DNA from: a virus
Length of the DNA: 20,129 nt
Strand: one strand, 5' to 3'
Virus record (IMG/VR): IMGVR_UViG_3300043409_002441
Location: 1 to 20,129 of that record
A program made the position numbers and the translations under genes. Positions 1 through 6,870 of the stretch are shown here, piece after piece. The first letter of the stretch is position 1; each line of letters begins with the position of its first letter. Under the pieces are notes generated by a model. It was given only the letters and a program-made list of their open reading frames with translations, was not told where the DNA came from and made no database searches.

Positions 1-2
1 CT

Positions 3-137
3 TTTGATTTTTTAACAACCTATAGAACCGGACAAACAGAATCGGTAATTGAATATTCTGATTTATTAAACGCGGCAGAGCTTGTTGATACAAATAATAA
101 ATTTGAATTGTTATATTTTGAACAAACATATTTTTAA
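3..137 (+). CDS. C-terminal end of an unrecognised protein (5' partial)
   Basis: An open frame enters from the left edge and ends at a TAA at 135-137, giving the last 44 residues of a protein that ends in FEQTYF. The piece is acidic and polar with no motif I recognise. It is in the same orientation as everything downstream and its stop codon overlaps the AAGGAG ribosome binding site of the next small gene, so the two are probably co-transcribed. Codon use (AT-rich third positions) matches the neighbours. Function unknown; by position it could be a virion protein, but nothing in the fragment proves that. Confidence 0.6.
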   Translation, partial: FDFLTTYRTGQTESVIEYSDLLNAAELVDTNNKFELLYFEQTYF

Positions 138-145
138 GGAGTGTC

Positions 146-295
146 GTGTCAGCAGCTAAAGTAAAACAAATTGCCGGAAAAACTCATTTAGCAAAGCCTA
201 AAGTTAAAAGACCGGGTGTTCATGCAAAATGTAAAACTAGTAAAAATAAAACTAGTAAAAACTATGTTAAATCATATGTGTCTCAGGGAAGATGA
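146..295 (+). CDS. Small basic conserved phage protein (49 aa)
   Basis: GTG-initiated frame of 49 codons. The start is chosen because an AAGGAG Shine-Dalgarno sequence (136-141) lies four bases upstream, and no ATG exists before residue 49. The product is strongly basic (many Lys, few acids) and its second half is a Lys/Ser/Asn-rich run containing GVHAKCKTSKNK and ending in SQGR. I recall similar tiny Lys-rich proteins with a VHAK-K-SK-K-SKNY pattern in T4-like phages, but cannot verify this here. The basic charge would suit nucleic-acid or virion-interior binding (inference). Its TGA stop overlaps the ATG of the large gene downstream in an ATGA junction, which points to translational coupling. 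Confidence 0.7.
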   Translation: MSAAKVKQIAGKTHLAKPKVKRPGVHAKCKTSKNKTSKNYVKSYVSQGR

Positions 296-2826
296 ATACG
301 GTAAATCATATATTATCAGAACAATCACAAGCTGATACAAACAAGTTAAACGTTTTATTTATTGGTGATGAAGAAATTAAAGAACGAAGTAGTTTTGCAA
401 AAAGATTGATAGCATCTAGGCAAATCAACGGTGATATTAAATTCAAATATCAAGGAAATTCTGATAAATTACTTGAAATATTGCAAGGTAATATTGCTGA
501 CAATTTTGATTTAGTTGTATTTTTCTGTTCTGGAATTTACGAATCTAACGAATATAATGAAACAATTGAAAATTTAGAAATTGCAATTTCTATATGTAAA
601 AATTTAGATATTCCAATTATTATATTTACATTTCCGCAATATAATTTTATTCGAGATAAAAAACAAGAAACTCGCTTAAAAGAATTAGAGCCCGAACGGC
701 AACGTGTTAATCAATGGATAAAACAAGGTGCAGATGCTGATTATGTAATTGATTTAGATTTTAAATTAGATGAAATGTCAACCTTTTTCAGTGTATATGG
801 CGATAGAATTGGTTCAGACGGGCATGCTATTATAGCTCGTAAACTTACTAATATAATTAAAAATTTAGATGACAATATTGATGATTCTGAAATTGATACT
901 ACAGGAATAAATAATTTAATAACCGGTAATTCATTGCGAGTAATACAAAAATTACTTGTTAATTTAGGTTATAAAATTAAATTTTCAGAAATACGTACAA
1001 ATAAATTTGGATTAAGTACTAAAAAAGCAGTTGCTGCTTTTCAATTGAAAAATGGATTATTACCAACCGGTGACATAGATTTAAAAACAGTTAAACGGCT
1101 TAAGTCTCCAGACGCAATTCCATTTTCTAGTAGTAAATCAAAACAATTTAATAATATTGAACGTGCTGCTGATAAAAAAGATAAAAAATCTATAAAAACT
1201 GGTGATGGTGTAATTACTATTGGAAAAGCTGGAACTAGTGCTGATGCATTAGCAATGGCTAGAAATTTAATGCGGGATTTAGATTTAACAGAAGCCCAGG
1301 CAGCTGGGATCGTAGGAAATATGGTTGCTGAATCTGGAGTTGAAAATGCTAGACCGCAAGGTACCAAACCGGGCGTAAAAGGCCCATTGGTAGTAGATGG
1401 CGTTACTGGTTATGGTATAGTTCAATGGACTTCTATTAATCGGCAACAGGCATTAGCTGATTTTGCTACTGCTGAGGGAGCTGATTTGGCTGAGCCTCTT
1501 TCAATGGATATTGAATATCAATTTTTTATAAAAGAATTGTTAGGTGATTATAAAACTGTATACGATCGTATTCGTGAGAATGATGATGTAAAGGAATCAT
1601 CTACTATATTTATGCAGCAATACGAACGACCAGCTGGTTATGATACTGAATCAAAAATTAATGCGAGATATGAATTATCAAAACAAATTTATGATAAATT
1701 AGTTGGCGGTGAAGGCACTGAAACTGAAACAGCAGAAGATGATGTGTCTGTATTAGATGCTGCAGGGAATATAATAAAAGGCATTGGCGCCGGTATATTA
1801 GGACTAGGAACTATTGCTGCAATTAATTATGCACATAAATTAGAATATAATCCTAGTAGCGGGTTCCGATCACACGCTAGACCAACCCATGAAGGTGTTG
1901 ATTATCACGCATCCAAAGGTACTCCGGTTGTATTAACACAAGCAGGTACAATTGTACGTACTAATACCGGTTGTAATGATGAACATGATGCAAAGGGCAA
2001 CCCAGTGAATCCTAGATGTGGTGGTGGTTGGGGTAATTTTGTACAAGTTAAATTTGCAGATGGTGCATTTTGTACATTTGGACATTTTACAACGGTAGGT
2101 GTTGCTTCCGGAAAGGAAGTTGAACCTGGCACTGTTATTGGAACCGTTGGCGATACTGGCCATTCATATGGAGCACATCTTCATTTTGAATACACGGCAC
2201 CTGGTTCAAGCGGTAAATCTGCGGGAACTCCTTCTATTGCTGAACAATATTTTGGTTTTGGTACTGGTGGCACAGAAACGCCGTATGAATCACCAACCGT
2301 TAAAACAGTAACTCCAACTACTAATACAAAACAACCAAAAAATGCTAGCAAAAGTATTGTTATTGGTGATTCTCTAGTACCATATGTGGCAGCCCAATGT
2401 GATGCAAAACCATTATCAGCAACTCCTAGTGTAAAATCATTGCATACTGGCGGAAAAGGTACAAGTTGGTTGAGTAATGCTGTCGGACAACATCCTTTGA
2501 ATACTAGTGTTACAAATGTTATAATTGTTATTGGAACAAATGACATATATAGTAGTGCAGCTCCAATTGAATCATTGGTTAGCAATTTACGTATGACATT
2601 CCCTAGGGCAAAATTATTAGTTGTACAAGGAAATTATGGAGTAACAGCAACATGGTCAAAAGCATTAACAACCGTTACACAAAAACAAGTTGATGCATTC
2701 TATGGTAGATTTAAATCTATGGGTGTAACTGTTATACGTCCAGCTATTGGCGGACTTAAAGAACCACACGGCCATTATCCTATATATAAAACTATAGGTG
2801 CTAATATCAATAAAGAATTAAAATAG
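292..2826 (+). CDS. Multidomain cell-wall-degrading protein: degenerate SGNH / PG-binding / tail lysozyme / M23 endopeptidase / SGNH hydrolase
   Basis: 844-residue protein with at least five modules. Residues ~20-192 look like an SGNH-hydrolase fold with block I altered to FIGDEE (no GDS serine) and a block-V-like SDGHAIIA. Residues ~208-271 resemble a PG_binding_1 domain (VIQKLLVNLGY, AVAAFQ). Residues ~314-470 resemble the phage tail lysozyme family, with likely catalytic Glu347 in MVAESG and GYGIVQW at 373-379. Residues ~515-655 are an M23 (LytM-type) zinc endopeptidase: HEGVD gives H533/D537, H598, and HLHFE gives H629/H631. Residues ~688-844 are an SGNH/GDSL hydrolase with GDSL (692-695), GGKG (720-723), GTND (748-751) and a block-V-like His at 826 or 828. 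A glycine-rich hydrophobic segment (~491-512) sits before M23. Probably a virion or baseplate-associated peptidoglycan hydrolase used at entry; a soluble lysin is the alternative. It starts in an ATGA overlap with the preceding gene. Confidence 0.88.
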   Translation: MNTVNHILSEQSQADTNKLNVLFIGDEEIKERSSFAKRLIASRQINGDIKFKYQGNSDKLLEILQGNIADNFDLVVFFCSGIYESNEYNETIENLEIAISICKNLDIPIIIFTFPQYNFIRDKKQETRLKELEPERQRVNQWIKQGADADYVIDLDFKLDEMSTFFSVYGDRIGSDGHAIIARKLTNIIKNLDDNIDDSEIDTTGINNLITGNSLRVIQKLLVNLGYKIKFSEIRTNKFGLSTKKAVAAFQLKNGLLPTGDIDLKTVKRLKSPDAIPFSSSKSKQFNNIERAADKKDKKSIKTGDGVITIGKAGTSADALAMARNLMRDLDLTEAQAAGIVGNMVAESGVENARPQGTKPGVKGPLVVDGVTGYGIVQWTSINRQQALADFATAEGADLAEPLSMDIEYQFFIKELLGDYKTVYDRIRENDDVKESSTIFMQQYERPAGYDTESKINARYELSKQIYDKLVGGEGTETETAEDDVSVLDAAGNIIKGIGAGILGLGTIAAINYAHKLEYNPSSGFRSHARPTHEGVDYHASKGTPVVLTQAGTIVRTNTGCNDEHDAKGNPVNPRCGGGWGNFVQVKFADGAFCTFGHFTTVGVASGKEVEPGTVIGTVGDTGHSYGAHLHFEYTAPGSSGKSAGTPSIAEQYFGFGTGGTETPYESPTVKTVTPTTNTKQPKNASKSIVIGDSLVPYVAAQCDAKPLSATPSVKSLHTGGKGTSWLSNAVGQHPLNTSVTNVIIVIGTNDIYSSAAPIESLVSNLRMTFPRAKLLVVQGNYGVTATWSKALTTVTQKQVDAFYGRFKSMGVTVIRPAIGGLKEPHGHYPIYKTIGANINKELK

Positions 2827-2829
2827 TGT

Positions 2830-2838
2830 ATATTTATA
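2830..2838 (+). promoter_or_regulatory. Candidate phage promoter element ATATTTATA
   Basis: ATATTTATA followed by TATAAATT in the 29-base gap before the gene at 2856. It is one of six exact + strand copies found in intergenic gaps of this window. If it acts as a -10-like element, the transcript would start about 10 bases before the ATG. The motif resembles T4 late promoters (TATAAATA) in composition only. Confidence 0.35.
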
Positions 2839-2855
2839 TATAAATTGGAAATAAA

Positions 2856-3440
2856 ATGAAAATATTTGATAGTAAAAATACTAGACATAAACAAATTCTT
2901 AAAGAAGAATTAGTTAGGGCTACTAAAATTCTTCGTGAATATAATGAATCTAATTTATGGAAAAATCTGTCAATAGATGTTCGTAGAGCCGCATTAATGT
3001 CCGTTGATGATGATATGGGCCCGGATTTTGCTGATGAGTATGCAAATACAGAATGGATGCAATTACCAGATGTTATAACAAATAGACTCGATTTGTCACA
3101 ATTTGAAATTCCAGATAACATTAATCCAATGGCATTAGCTAGTTTTATTCAGAAAAATTCAAGTAAATTACCTAACGAAGCTTGGTACCAAGCTAGTGTT
3201 GGCCCTAAATTGCGTACGGATCAAATAGTTAAATTATTACAAGCTGGATTAACATCAACAAAAATTATTACAAAAGATATAATTGCGTTTATACTAGTTA
3301 ATGCACCTGCTATTACTATTGATTATAATCAATTGGTTGATACAGCCGGAGACGGTTCATCATTTACACCATTTACCGGAACAATTGGCGCACCAACAAA
3401 AAATAAAAATTATCCCGGTGGAACTTATACTGGTGATTAA
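2856..3440 (+). CDS. Unknown protein, 194 aa, acidic middle segment
   Basis: I do not recognise this family. Residues 1-35 are predicted amphipathic helix (many Lys/Glu, KEELVRATKILREYN). Residues 36-90 hold an acidic stretch (VDDDMGPDFADEYA at 50-63) followed by hydrophobic/proline turns. Residues 91-150 are helical and the last ~30 residues are Gly/Pro/Thr-rich and probably disordered (ending GGTYTGD). There is no signal peptide or membrane segment. The gene follows the large cell-wall hydrolase after a 29-base gap with a promoter-like element. Its TAA stop shares one base with the next ATG (TAATG). By position a virion or virion-assembly protein is possible, but this is inference. Confidence 0.75.
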   Translation: MKIFDSKNTRHKQILKEELVRATKILREYNESNLWKNLSIDVRRAALMSVDDDMGPDFADEYANTEWMQLPDVITNRLDLSQFEIPDNINPMALASFIQKNSSKLPNEAWYQASVGPKLRTDQIVKLLQAGLTSTKIITKDIIAFILVNAPAITIDYNQLVDTAGDGSSFTPFTGTIGAPTKNKNYPGGTYTGD

Positions 3441-3622
3441 TGAGAAAATTCATATCAATACATGTAATAATTGATGGAGAACAAATGCTCCAATTTATTA
3501 ATATTGATAACATCATCAGAATTTATGAAAATAATTCTAAAATTTACATTGAATTAATTGGATACACTACAATTGAAACAACAGAGACAAATATTCATTT
3601 ATTTATGGATAGATTCTGTTGA
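3440..3622 (+). CDS. Small beta-rich protein, FlbD-like (60 aa)
   Basis: Starts at an ATG that shares its A with the upstream stop (TAATG), a coupling arrangement repeated through the window. The 60 residues alternate short beta-like stretches: FINIDNIIRIYENNSKIYIEL at about 18-39, then IETTETNIHLFMDRF. This pattern (hydrophobic strand, Asn-containing turn, strand, then ETxxxI/V and a terminal helix) resembles small FlbD-type proteins that phage annotation often leaves as hypothetical. The resemblance is by eye only. The next gene begins 35 bases downstream with its own ribosome binding site. Function unknown. Confidence 0.65.
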   Translation: MRKFISIHVIIDGEQMLQFINIDNIIRIYENNSKIYIELIGYTTIETTETNIHLFMDRFC

Positions 3623-3626
3623 ATCA

Positions 3627-3643
3627 ATATTTATATATAAATA
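3627..3643 (+). promoter_or_regulatory. Candidate promoter: ATATTTATA overlapping T4-late-like TATAAATA
   Basis: The 35-base gap upstream of the Hc1-like gene contains ATATTTATA (3627-3635) immediately followed by a perfect T4-late-promoter-like TATAAATA (3636-3643). The ATG of the next gene is 15 bases further on, with an AAAAAGG ribosome binding site between. This is the clearest late-promoter-like site in the window, but the surrounding DNA is AT-rich and chance cannot be excluded. Confidence 0.4.
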
Positions 3644-3657
3644 ATAAAAAGGTTAAC

Positions 3658-3843
3658 ATGACATCACAAGAACTTTTCGAACAAATGGAACAGCACTGGT
3701 TATCGTTCAAAGAAAATCACGAACGTTTTCAAGAAAAACAAGTTAAAGCAGCGGGAGTTAGAGCTCGTAAGGCAATTAACGAATTAAAAAAATTATCAAG
3801 CAAATACAGATCAACTCAATTAGCAGAATCTAAAAAAGCATGA
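3658..3843 (+). CDS. Hc1-like (histone H1-like) small basic protein, 61 aa
   Basis: The start is the ATG at 3658, five bases after AAAAAGG, rather than a TTG further upstream. The product has an N-terminal acidic/aromatic helix (residues 1-27). It then has QVKAAGVRARKAINELKKL at 28-46 and a basic tail ending ESKKA. The AAG-RARKA-ELKKL pattern matches what I know of the Hc1/histone H1-like family common in Bacteroidota and chlamydiae, where small Lys-rich proteins bind DNA and compact the nucleoid. A phage copy could bind phage or host DNA, or be packaged in the head (inference). The stop overlaps the next ATG in an ATGA junction. Fairly confident on family, not on role. Confidence 0.7.
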   Translation: MTSQELFEQMEQHWLSFKENHERFQEKQVKAAGVRARKAINELKKLSSKYRSTQLAESKKA

Positions 3844-4646
3844 AACCAATAAACGAATATAATATACTACGTACGTTAAATACAATGATTTCTGAACAAG
3901 CAGAGAAAAAATCATTAGAAACTAACAATGCGCCATCTGCTGCAACAGAATCACCATTTACTCCAGCAGAAGAGCGATTTTTAGGTAAATTTGATGCCTA
4001 TGGGTCAAACCATTTAGGTATATTATATTCGACATCAGATATTGGTATTAGAGAATTTATTAGTAGAAGCGGCAAAGACTTAAACTTAACTCCGGAGATA
4101 TTAGCAGGATTAATTGAAAATGGAATTGTAAAAATTGTTGCATATACTGGCTTCGGCCGTAATACTGATTATACACTCGAATTACAATTGTCATTAGATG
4201 ATGTTAAAGGTTTAGGAGCCGAAGACAAAGCGGCAGCTGAATCGCAACCGGAAGGAGGTGCCGCCCCACCATCAGATATGGGAGGAGCTCCTCCACCAAT
4301 GCCTCCCGGGCCACCAATGGAATGGGTTATGGGTTATGGTGACTTATTAACAGAATCATCGTTAATAACATATCAATTGATATCTGAAAAAAAAGATATA
4401 AATCAAATACATACTAAGCAATCAAGAATCCTTAAAGATATGCCTAGAACATTTATTGCACATCTAAATAATATAATTGATACATTTTCAAAAAAGAAAC
4501 GTACGATTTCTGAGAAACAACGATTAATTGCTGATATTTTAGATAATTTAATGATTAACTTTGATTTGGATTCAAAACAAATTCGTCGCTCATATGAAAT
4601 GCACCGAGAACAAAAAAAATTAAATAAAATATTAGCTGATAAATAA
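3840..4646 (+). CDS. Unknown protein, 268 aa, with a Pro/Gly-rich hinge
   Basis: Unrecognised. Residues ~40-125 form a compact, mixed alpha/beta domain (PAEERFLGKFDAYG, then strand-rich sequence). Residues ~126-160 are Ala/Gly/Pro-rich, including PPPMPPGPP at 151-159, and are clearly a flexible linker. Residues ~165-268 are a long charged helical region rich in Lys/Glu/Arg, probably coiled-coil. The gene is ATGA-coupled to the Hc1-like gene. The N-terminal MKPINEYN...MISEQ resembles the starts of other proteins in this window and contains an I-S-E site of the kind T4-type prohead proteases cut, but cleavage is unproven. A virion-internal or scaffold-like role is possible; no function can be assigned. 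Confidence 0.75.
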   Translation: MKPINEYNILRTLNTMISEQAEKKSLETNNAPSAATESPFTPAEERFLGKFDAYGSNHLGILYSTSDIGIREFISRSGKDLNLTPEILAGLIENGIVKIVAYTGFGRNTDYTLELQLSLDDVKGLGAEDKAAAESQPEGGAAPPSDMGGAPPPMPPGPPMEWVMGYGDLLTESSLITYQLISEKKDINQIHTKQSRILKDMPRTFIAHLNNIIDTFSKKKRTISEKQRLIADILDNLMINFDLDSKQIRRSYEMHREQKKLNKILADK

Positions 4647-4691
4647 TTGGAAATCACCAATATTTTTCATATATTTTAAATAAGAAATAGT

Positions 4692-4699
4692 TATAAATT
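4692..4699 (+). promoter_or_regulatory. Candidate late-promoter-like TATAAATT
   Basis: The 65-base gap 4647-4711 separates two gene groups and is almost pure A/T. TATAAATT at 4692-4699 is one base from T4-late TATAAATA and lies 12 bases before the ATG at 4712. A promoter here would start the small-gene operon 4712-7437. Weak evidence because of base composition. Confidence 0.25.
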
Positions 4700-4711
4700 A
4701 AATTTTTAAAA

Positions 4712-4921
4712 ATGGGTTATTACACAGCAAAAGTGCAATTGGTTGAAACAATCGACACTCCGAAAGGAACAAAAGAAAAAAGAGTTACAGAAACGTATCT
4801 AGTAGAAGCATTATCAGTTACAGAAGCAGAGGCTAAAGTAATTCTAGACTTCAAAGGCGTTATGTTTGATTTTGAAGTAAAATCAGTGACTTCGAATAGA
4901 ATCATTAAAATTATTGAATAA
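4712..4921 (+). CDS. DUF4494-like small protein, 69 aa
   Basis: Residues 1-10 are YYTAKVQLV-type beta strand; residues 18-50 contain KEKRVTETYLVEALSVTEAEAKVI. The pattern of a short strand, K-VTE-YLV-ALS-TEAEA and a closing strand is what I associate with DUF4494, a small family known mainly from Bacteroidota and their phages and of unknown function. Length (about 70-150 aa in the family as I recall) is at the short end. It heads a run of small genes after an AT-rich gap. Its TAA overlaps the next ATG by one base. This is one of the better host-lineage clues in the window. Confidence 0.7.
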   Translation: MGYYTAKVQLVETIDTPKGTKEKRVTETYLVEALSVTEAEAKVILDFKGVMFDFEVKSVTSNRIIKIIE

Positions 4922-5199
4922 TGCCATATAGAATTGGTGAAACGGTGGTTGTTACTCGTGAAGAAATCAACCATGTAGGTGTCGTTTTAGATTCATTTAT
5001 TGTGAACAAAGGCATCATGTATGACGTATTATTAGAAAATCGCAGTGCATTTACCATGGTAAATACAAATACGTCCAATAATACCTATATTAACAAGCAT
5101 TTATCTAGCTTATTATGTGAATCTGGTATGATTCAAACAACCATTCCTTATAAGGAAATGCTAGCTAATGATCAGTTACCAATCGTTAGAGCAAGCTAA
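4921..5199 (+). CDS. Unknown beta-rich protein, 92 aa
   Basis: Translationally coupled to the DUF4494-like gene through a TAATG junction. The first 45 residues (RIGETVVVT, then HVGVVLDSFI and MYDVLLENRS) read as three or four beta strands with a KOW/SH3-like rhythm: a short barrel that starts with 'xIGExV' and returns with 'YDVLLENxxAFTMV'. The middle is Asn/Thr-rich and the C-terminus helical. No catalytic motif is visible. The family is not recognised, and the SH3-like reading is a guess from the strand pattern. Confidence 0.65.
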   Translation: MPYRIGETVVVTREEINHVGVVLDSFIVNKGIMYDVLLENRSAFTMVNTNTSNNTYINKHLSSLLCESGMIQTTIPYKEMLANDQLPIVRAS

Positions 5200-5204
5200 G
5201 ATAC

Positions 5205-5867
5205 ATGAAAACCGAAGAAATATTCAATCAAATTATGCAGAATTTAGATTATTCTGGTAAACAGTATGATATTTGGGATACATTGCAACCAACGGATCCG
5301 GATTATATGATGCATAGTCCTGCACCAGTTGGTTATAATACTACTGCAGAACAACGGTTCTTAATGCAAAATCTATTAATTGGATTTAATGGAGGCAGTC
5401 TATTAGATATTGGTTGTGGTAGATGCGATTTATATGCCGTAGCATCCGAATTGGCTGCGTTACAAGGCGATATCATTGTATATAATGCCATTGACCATAA
5501 TCCTATCATGACGCAGCTAGGCGAAGAAAAATGGGGTCTAACAAAGATTAATATTGGAGCTTTTGAAACTGCTAAATTTAATCCACATGACTGGGTAGTT
5601 GCATCAGGAGTATTCACACAACGTCGTTGCAAAACAGAAAATGAAGATTTAACAAAATTATTTGATGATGTTGATTTATTGTATAATATAGCAACTCAAG
5701 TAGTATCATTCAATTTACTTAATCCAATCAACACAACACACCACGAAGGCTTCTTTTATGTGCATCCTGGTTTAATGTTGGATATGTTAATTGAAAAATA
5801 TCAATACGTAACAATTAGAAACAATTATTCACGAGATGTCTATACTGTAAACATCTATAAATTTTAA
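5205..5867 (+). CDS. Class I SAM-dependent methyltransferase, 220 aa
   Basis: Rossmann-type methyltransferase. Motif I is LLDIGCGR at 66-73, the SAM-binding glycine loop. The acidic ribose-binding position is likely Asp97 in NAIDHNP. A motif-IV-like strand DWVVASGVF lies at 129-137, followed by helix and strands to the C-terminus. A preceding helical segment (1-60) carries YDIWDTLQPTDPDYM and may form the substrate lid. The substrate is not predictable: no DPPY-type DNA methyltransferase motif and no target-recognition domain are visible, so a small molecule, RNA cap-like or protein target is as likely as DNA. It is not paired with a restriction enzyme. It sits in a run of small genes, five bases from each neighbour. 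Confidence 0.85.
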   Translation: MKTEEIFNQIMQNLDYSGKQYDIWDTLQPTDPDYMMHSPAPVGYNTTAEQRFLMQNLLIGFNGGSLLDIGCGRCDLYAVASELAALQGDIIVYNAIDHNPIMTQLGEEKWGLTKINIGAFETAKFNPHDWVVASGVFTQRRCKTENEDLTKLFDDVDLLYNIATQVVSFNLLNPINTTHHEGFFYVHPGLMLDMLIEKYQYVTIRNNYSRDVYTVNIYKF

Positions 5868-5872
5868 ACAAC

Positions 5873-6259
5873 ATGATAAAAAGCGTAAATCACCCTTGGG
5901 GTATTTCAGACAAGAAAAGAAAACAATTAGGCGACACTTGGGCAGATATTGATTTTGTATTTCAAGATAAAATGTCATCAGAGAACTTTAAAGAAGATCC
6001 AATGAATTGTACAATTGGTTATTTGCAAGTAGCTGGAACGAGTATTAAAATGAAGTACAAAGATTTAATTGCATTTGAAAAATCTATACTGGATCAAGCA
6101 AATCGTACTTATAATGCAAATCCAGAAGATTCCTTTTCGGTAGATATTAAAACATATACAATGAATTTACGTCCCCACGAAATAGAAAAATTAGCGGAAA
6201 CTTTGCGAGATTCTTTGACAAGTTGTATGCGGGCTTATGAATTAGGACTATATATATAA
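5873..6259 (+). CDS. Unknown protein, 128 aa
   Basis: No recognised family. Features seen: an N-terminal HPWGISDKKRKQLGDTWAD segment (7-25), a central strand pair with MNCTIGYLQVAGTSIKMKY, and a C-terminal helical half (AFEKSILDQANRTY..., HEIEKLAETLRDSLTSCMRAYELG). The protein is soluble with no signal or membrane segment. It lies five bases from the upstream methyltransferase stop and five bases from the next ATG, so it is probably in the same operon. Codon use matches its neighbours. Confidence 0.7.
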   Translation: MIKSVNHPWGISDKKRKQLGDTWADIDFVFQDKMSSENFKEDPMNCTIGYLQVAGTSIKMKYKDLIAFEKSILDQANRTYNANPEDSFSVDIKTYTMNLRPHEIEKLAETLRDSLTSCMRAYELGLYI

Positions 6260-6264
6260 GTATA

Positions 6265-6453
6265 ATGAATACGTATACATACGCATATAAACAAGATTCT
6301 AAACAAGAACCAATTGGTCGTGTAATGGCAACGGGTTTGTACGAAGCACGAGAACAAATTGCTCAAATTAAACGGTTACCTGTAACTGAAATTGATGCAT
6401 TATTTGTAATTAAAACGGAGAACGACCATGCAAACAAAATTCGAATCAATTAA
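6265..6453 (+). CDS. Unknown small protein, 62 aa
   Basis: Short protein with a Tyr-rich first strand (YTYAYKQ), a helix EAREQIAQIKRLPVTEID and a closing strand LFVIKTEN. This strand-helix-strand layout resembles very small phage proteins of unknown role. Its last 26 bases overlap the start of the next gene at 6428, whose own ACGGAG site lies inside this frame. That overlap and the tight spacing support it being translated. No function can be offered. Confidence 0.6.
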   Translation: MNTYTYAYKQDSKQEPIGRVMATGLYEAREQIAQIKRLPVTEIDALFVIKTENDHANKIRIN

Positions 6454-6865
6454 TGTTTCCCGGGAAGAATACAATTACTTTAAAACGTTATCTGAACAAG
6501 ACCGTTTAGATTATGTATTCAATTTATATGCAACTGCCACAGTTGGAATCGATTTATCATCTTTCTTTAGTGCAATACATAAAGCATTAGATAATCCAGA
6601 AGCAGCAGTTAAAACTACAAACATCGAACCTGACAAAACTACTAAGAATTATGATCGAGTAGATGTAATGATTGATGACGAAATTATTATGGTAGAGGCA
6701 AATAGCTTAAGAGCTATGCGTCACGTAATTAATCGGTTCATGCAATCGGGATACATATTGCAACGAGACATTGAACAAGAAAAAATGTTCCGCAAAGATA
6801 AAATGACTCGATATATGCGTATATTTTATATTGTAGATCAAATTAGTGGTATTTGTTTTAATTAA
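6428..6865 (+). CDS. Unknown protein, 145 aa
   Basis: The start is supported by ACGGAG at 6415-6420, seven bases before the ATG and one of the few strong Shine-Dalgarno sites here. Residues 1-60 are helical (REEYNYFKTLSEQDRLDYVFNLY). After a polar linker (65-75), residues ~78-145 form strands and a helix: YDRVDVMIDDEIIMVEANSL, then RAMRHVINRFMQSGYIL and YMRIFYIVDQ. The C-terminal half repeats the strand-helix-strand flavour of the small protein encoded just upstream (V-A-SL-A---I---------L), so the two might be distantly related. Unrecognised family. Confidence 0.7.
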   Translation: MQTKFESINVSREEYNYFKTLSEQDRLDYVFNLYATATVGIDLSSFFSAIHKALDNPEAAVKTTNIEPDKTTKNYDRVDVMIDDEIIMVEANSLRAMRHVINRFMQSGYILQRDIEQEKMFRKDKMTRYMRIFYIVDQISGICFN

Positions 6866-6870
6866 ACAAA

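Noticed and set aside
2181-2585. A 134-codon open frame on the minus strand inside the large cell-wall hydrolase gene
   Set aside because: It is opposite a gene with clear M23 and SGNH motifs, has no ribosome binding site and its composition (hydrophobic, Cys/Pro-rich) is that of an antisense shadow.
3619-3657. TTG start extending the Hc1-like gene by 13 codons
   Set aside because: The extension reads through the promoter-like AT run, and the ATG at 3658 has an AAAAAGG site at good spacing.
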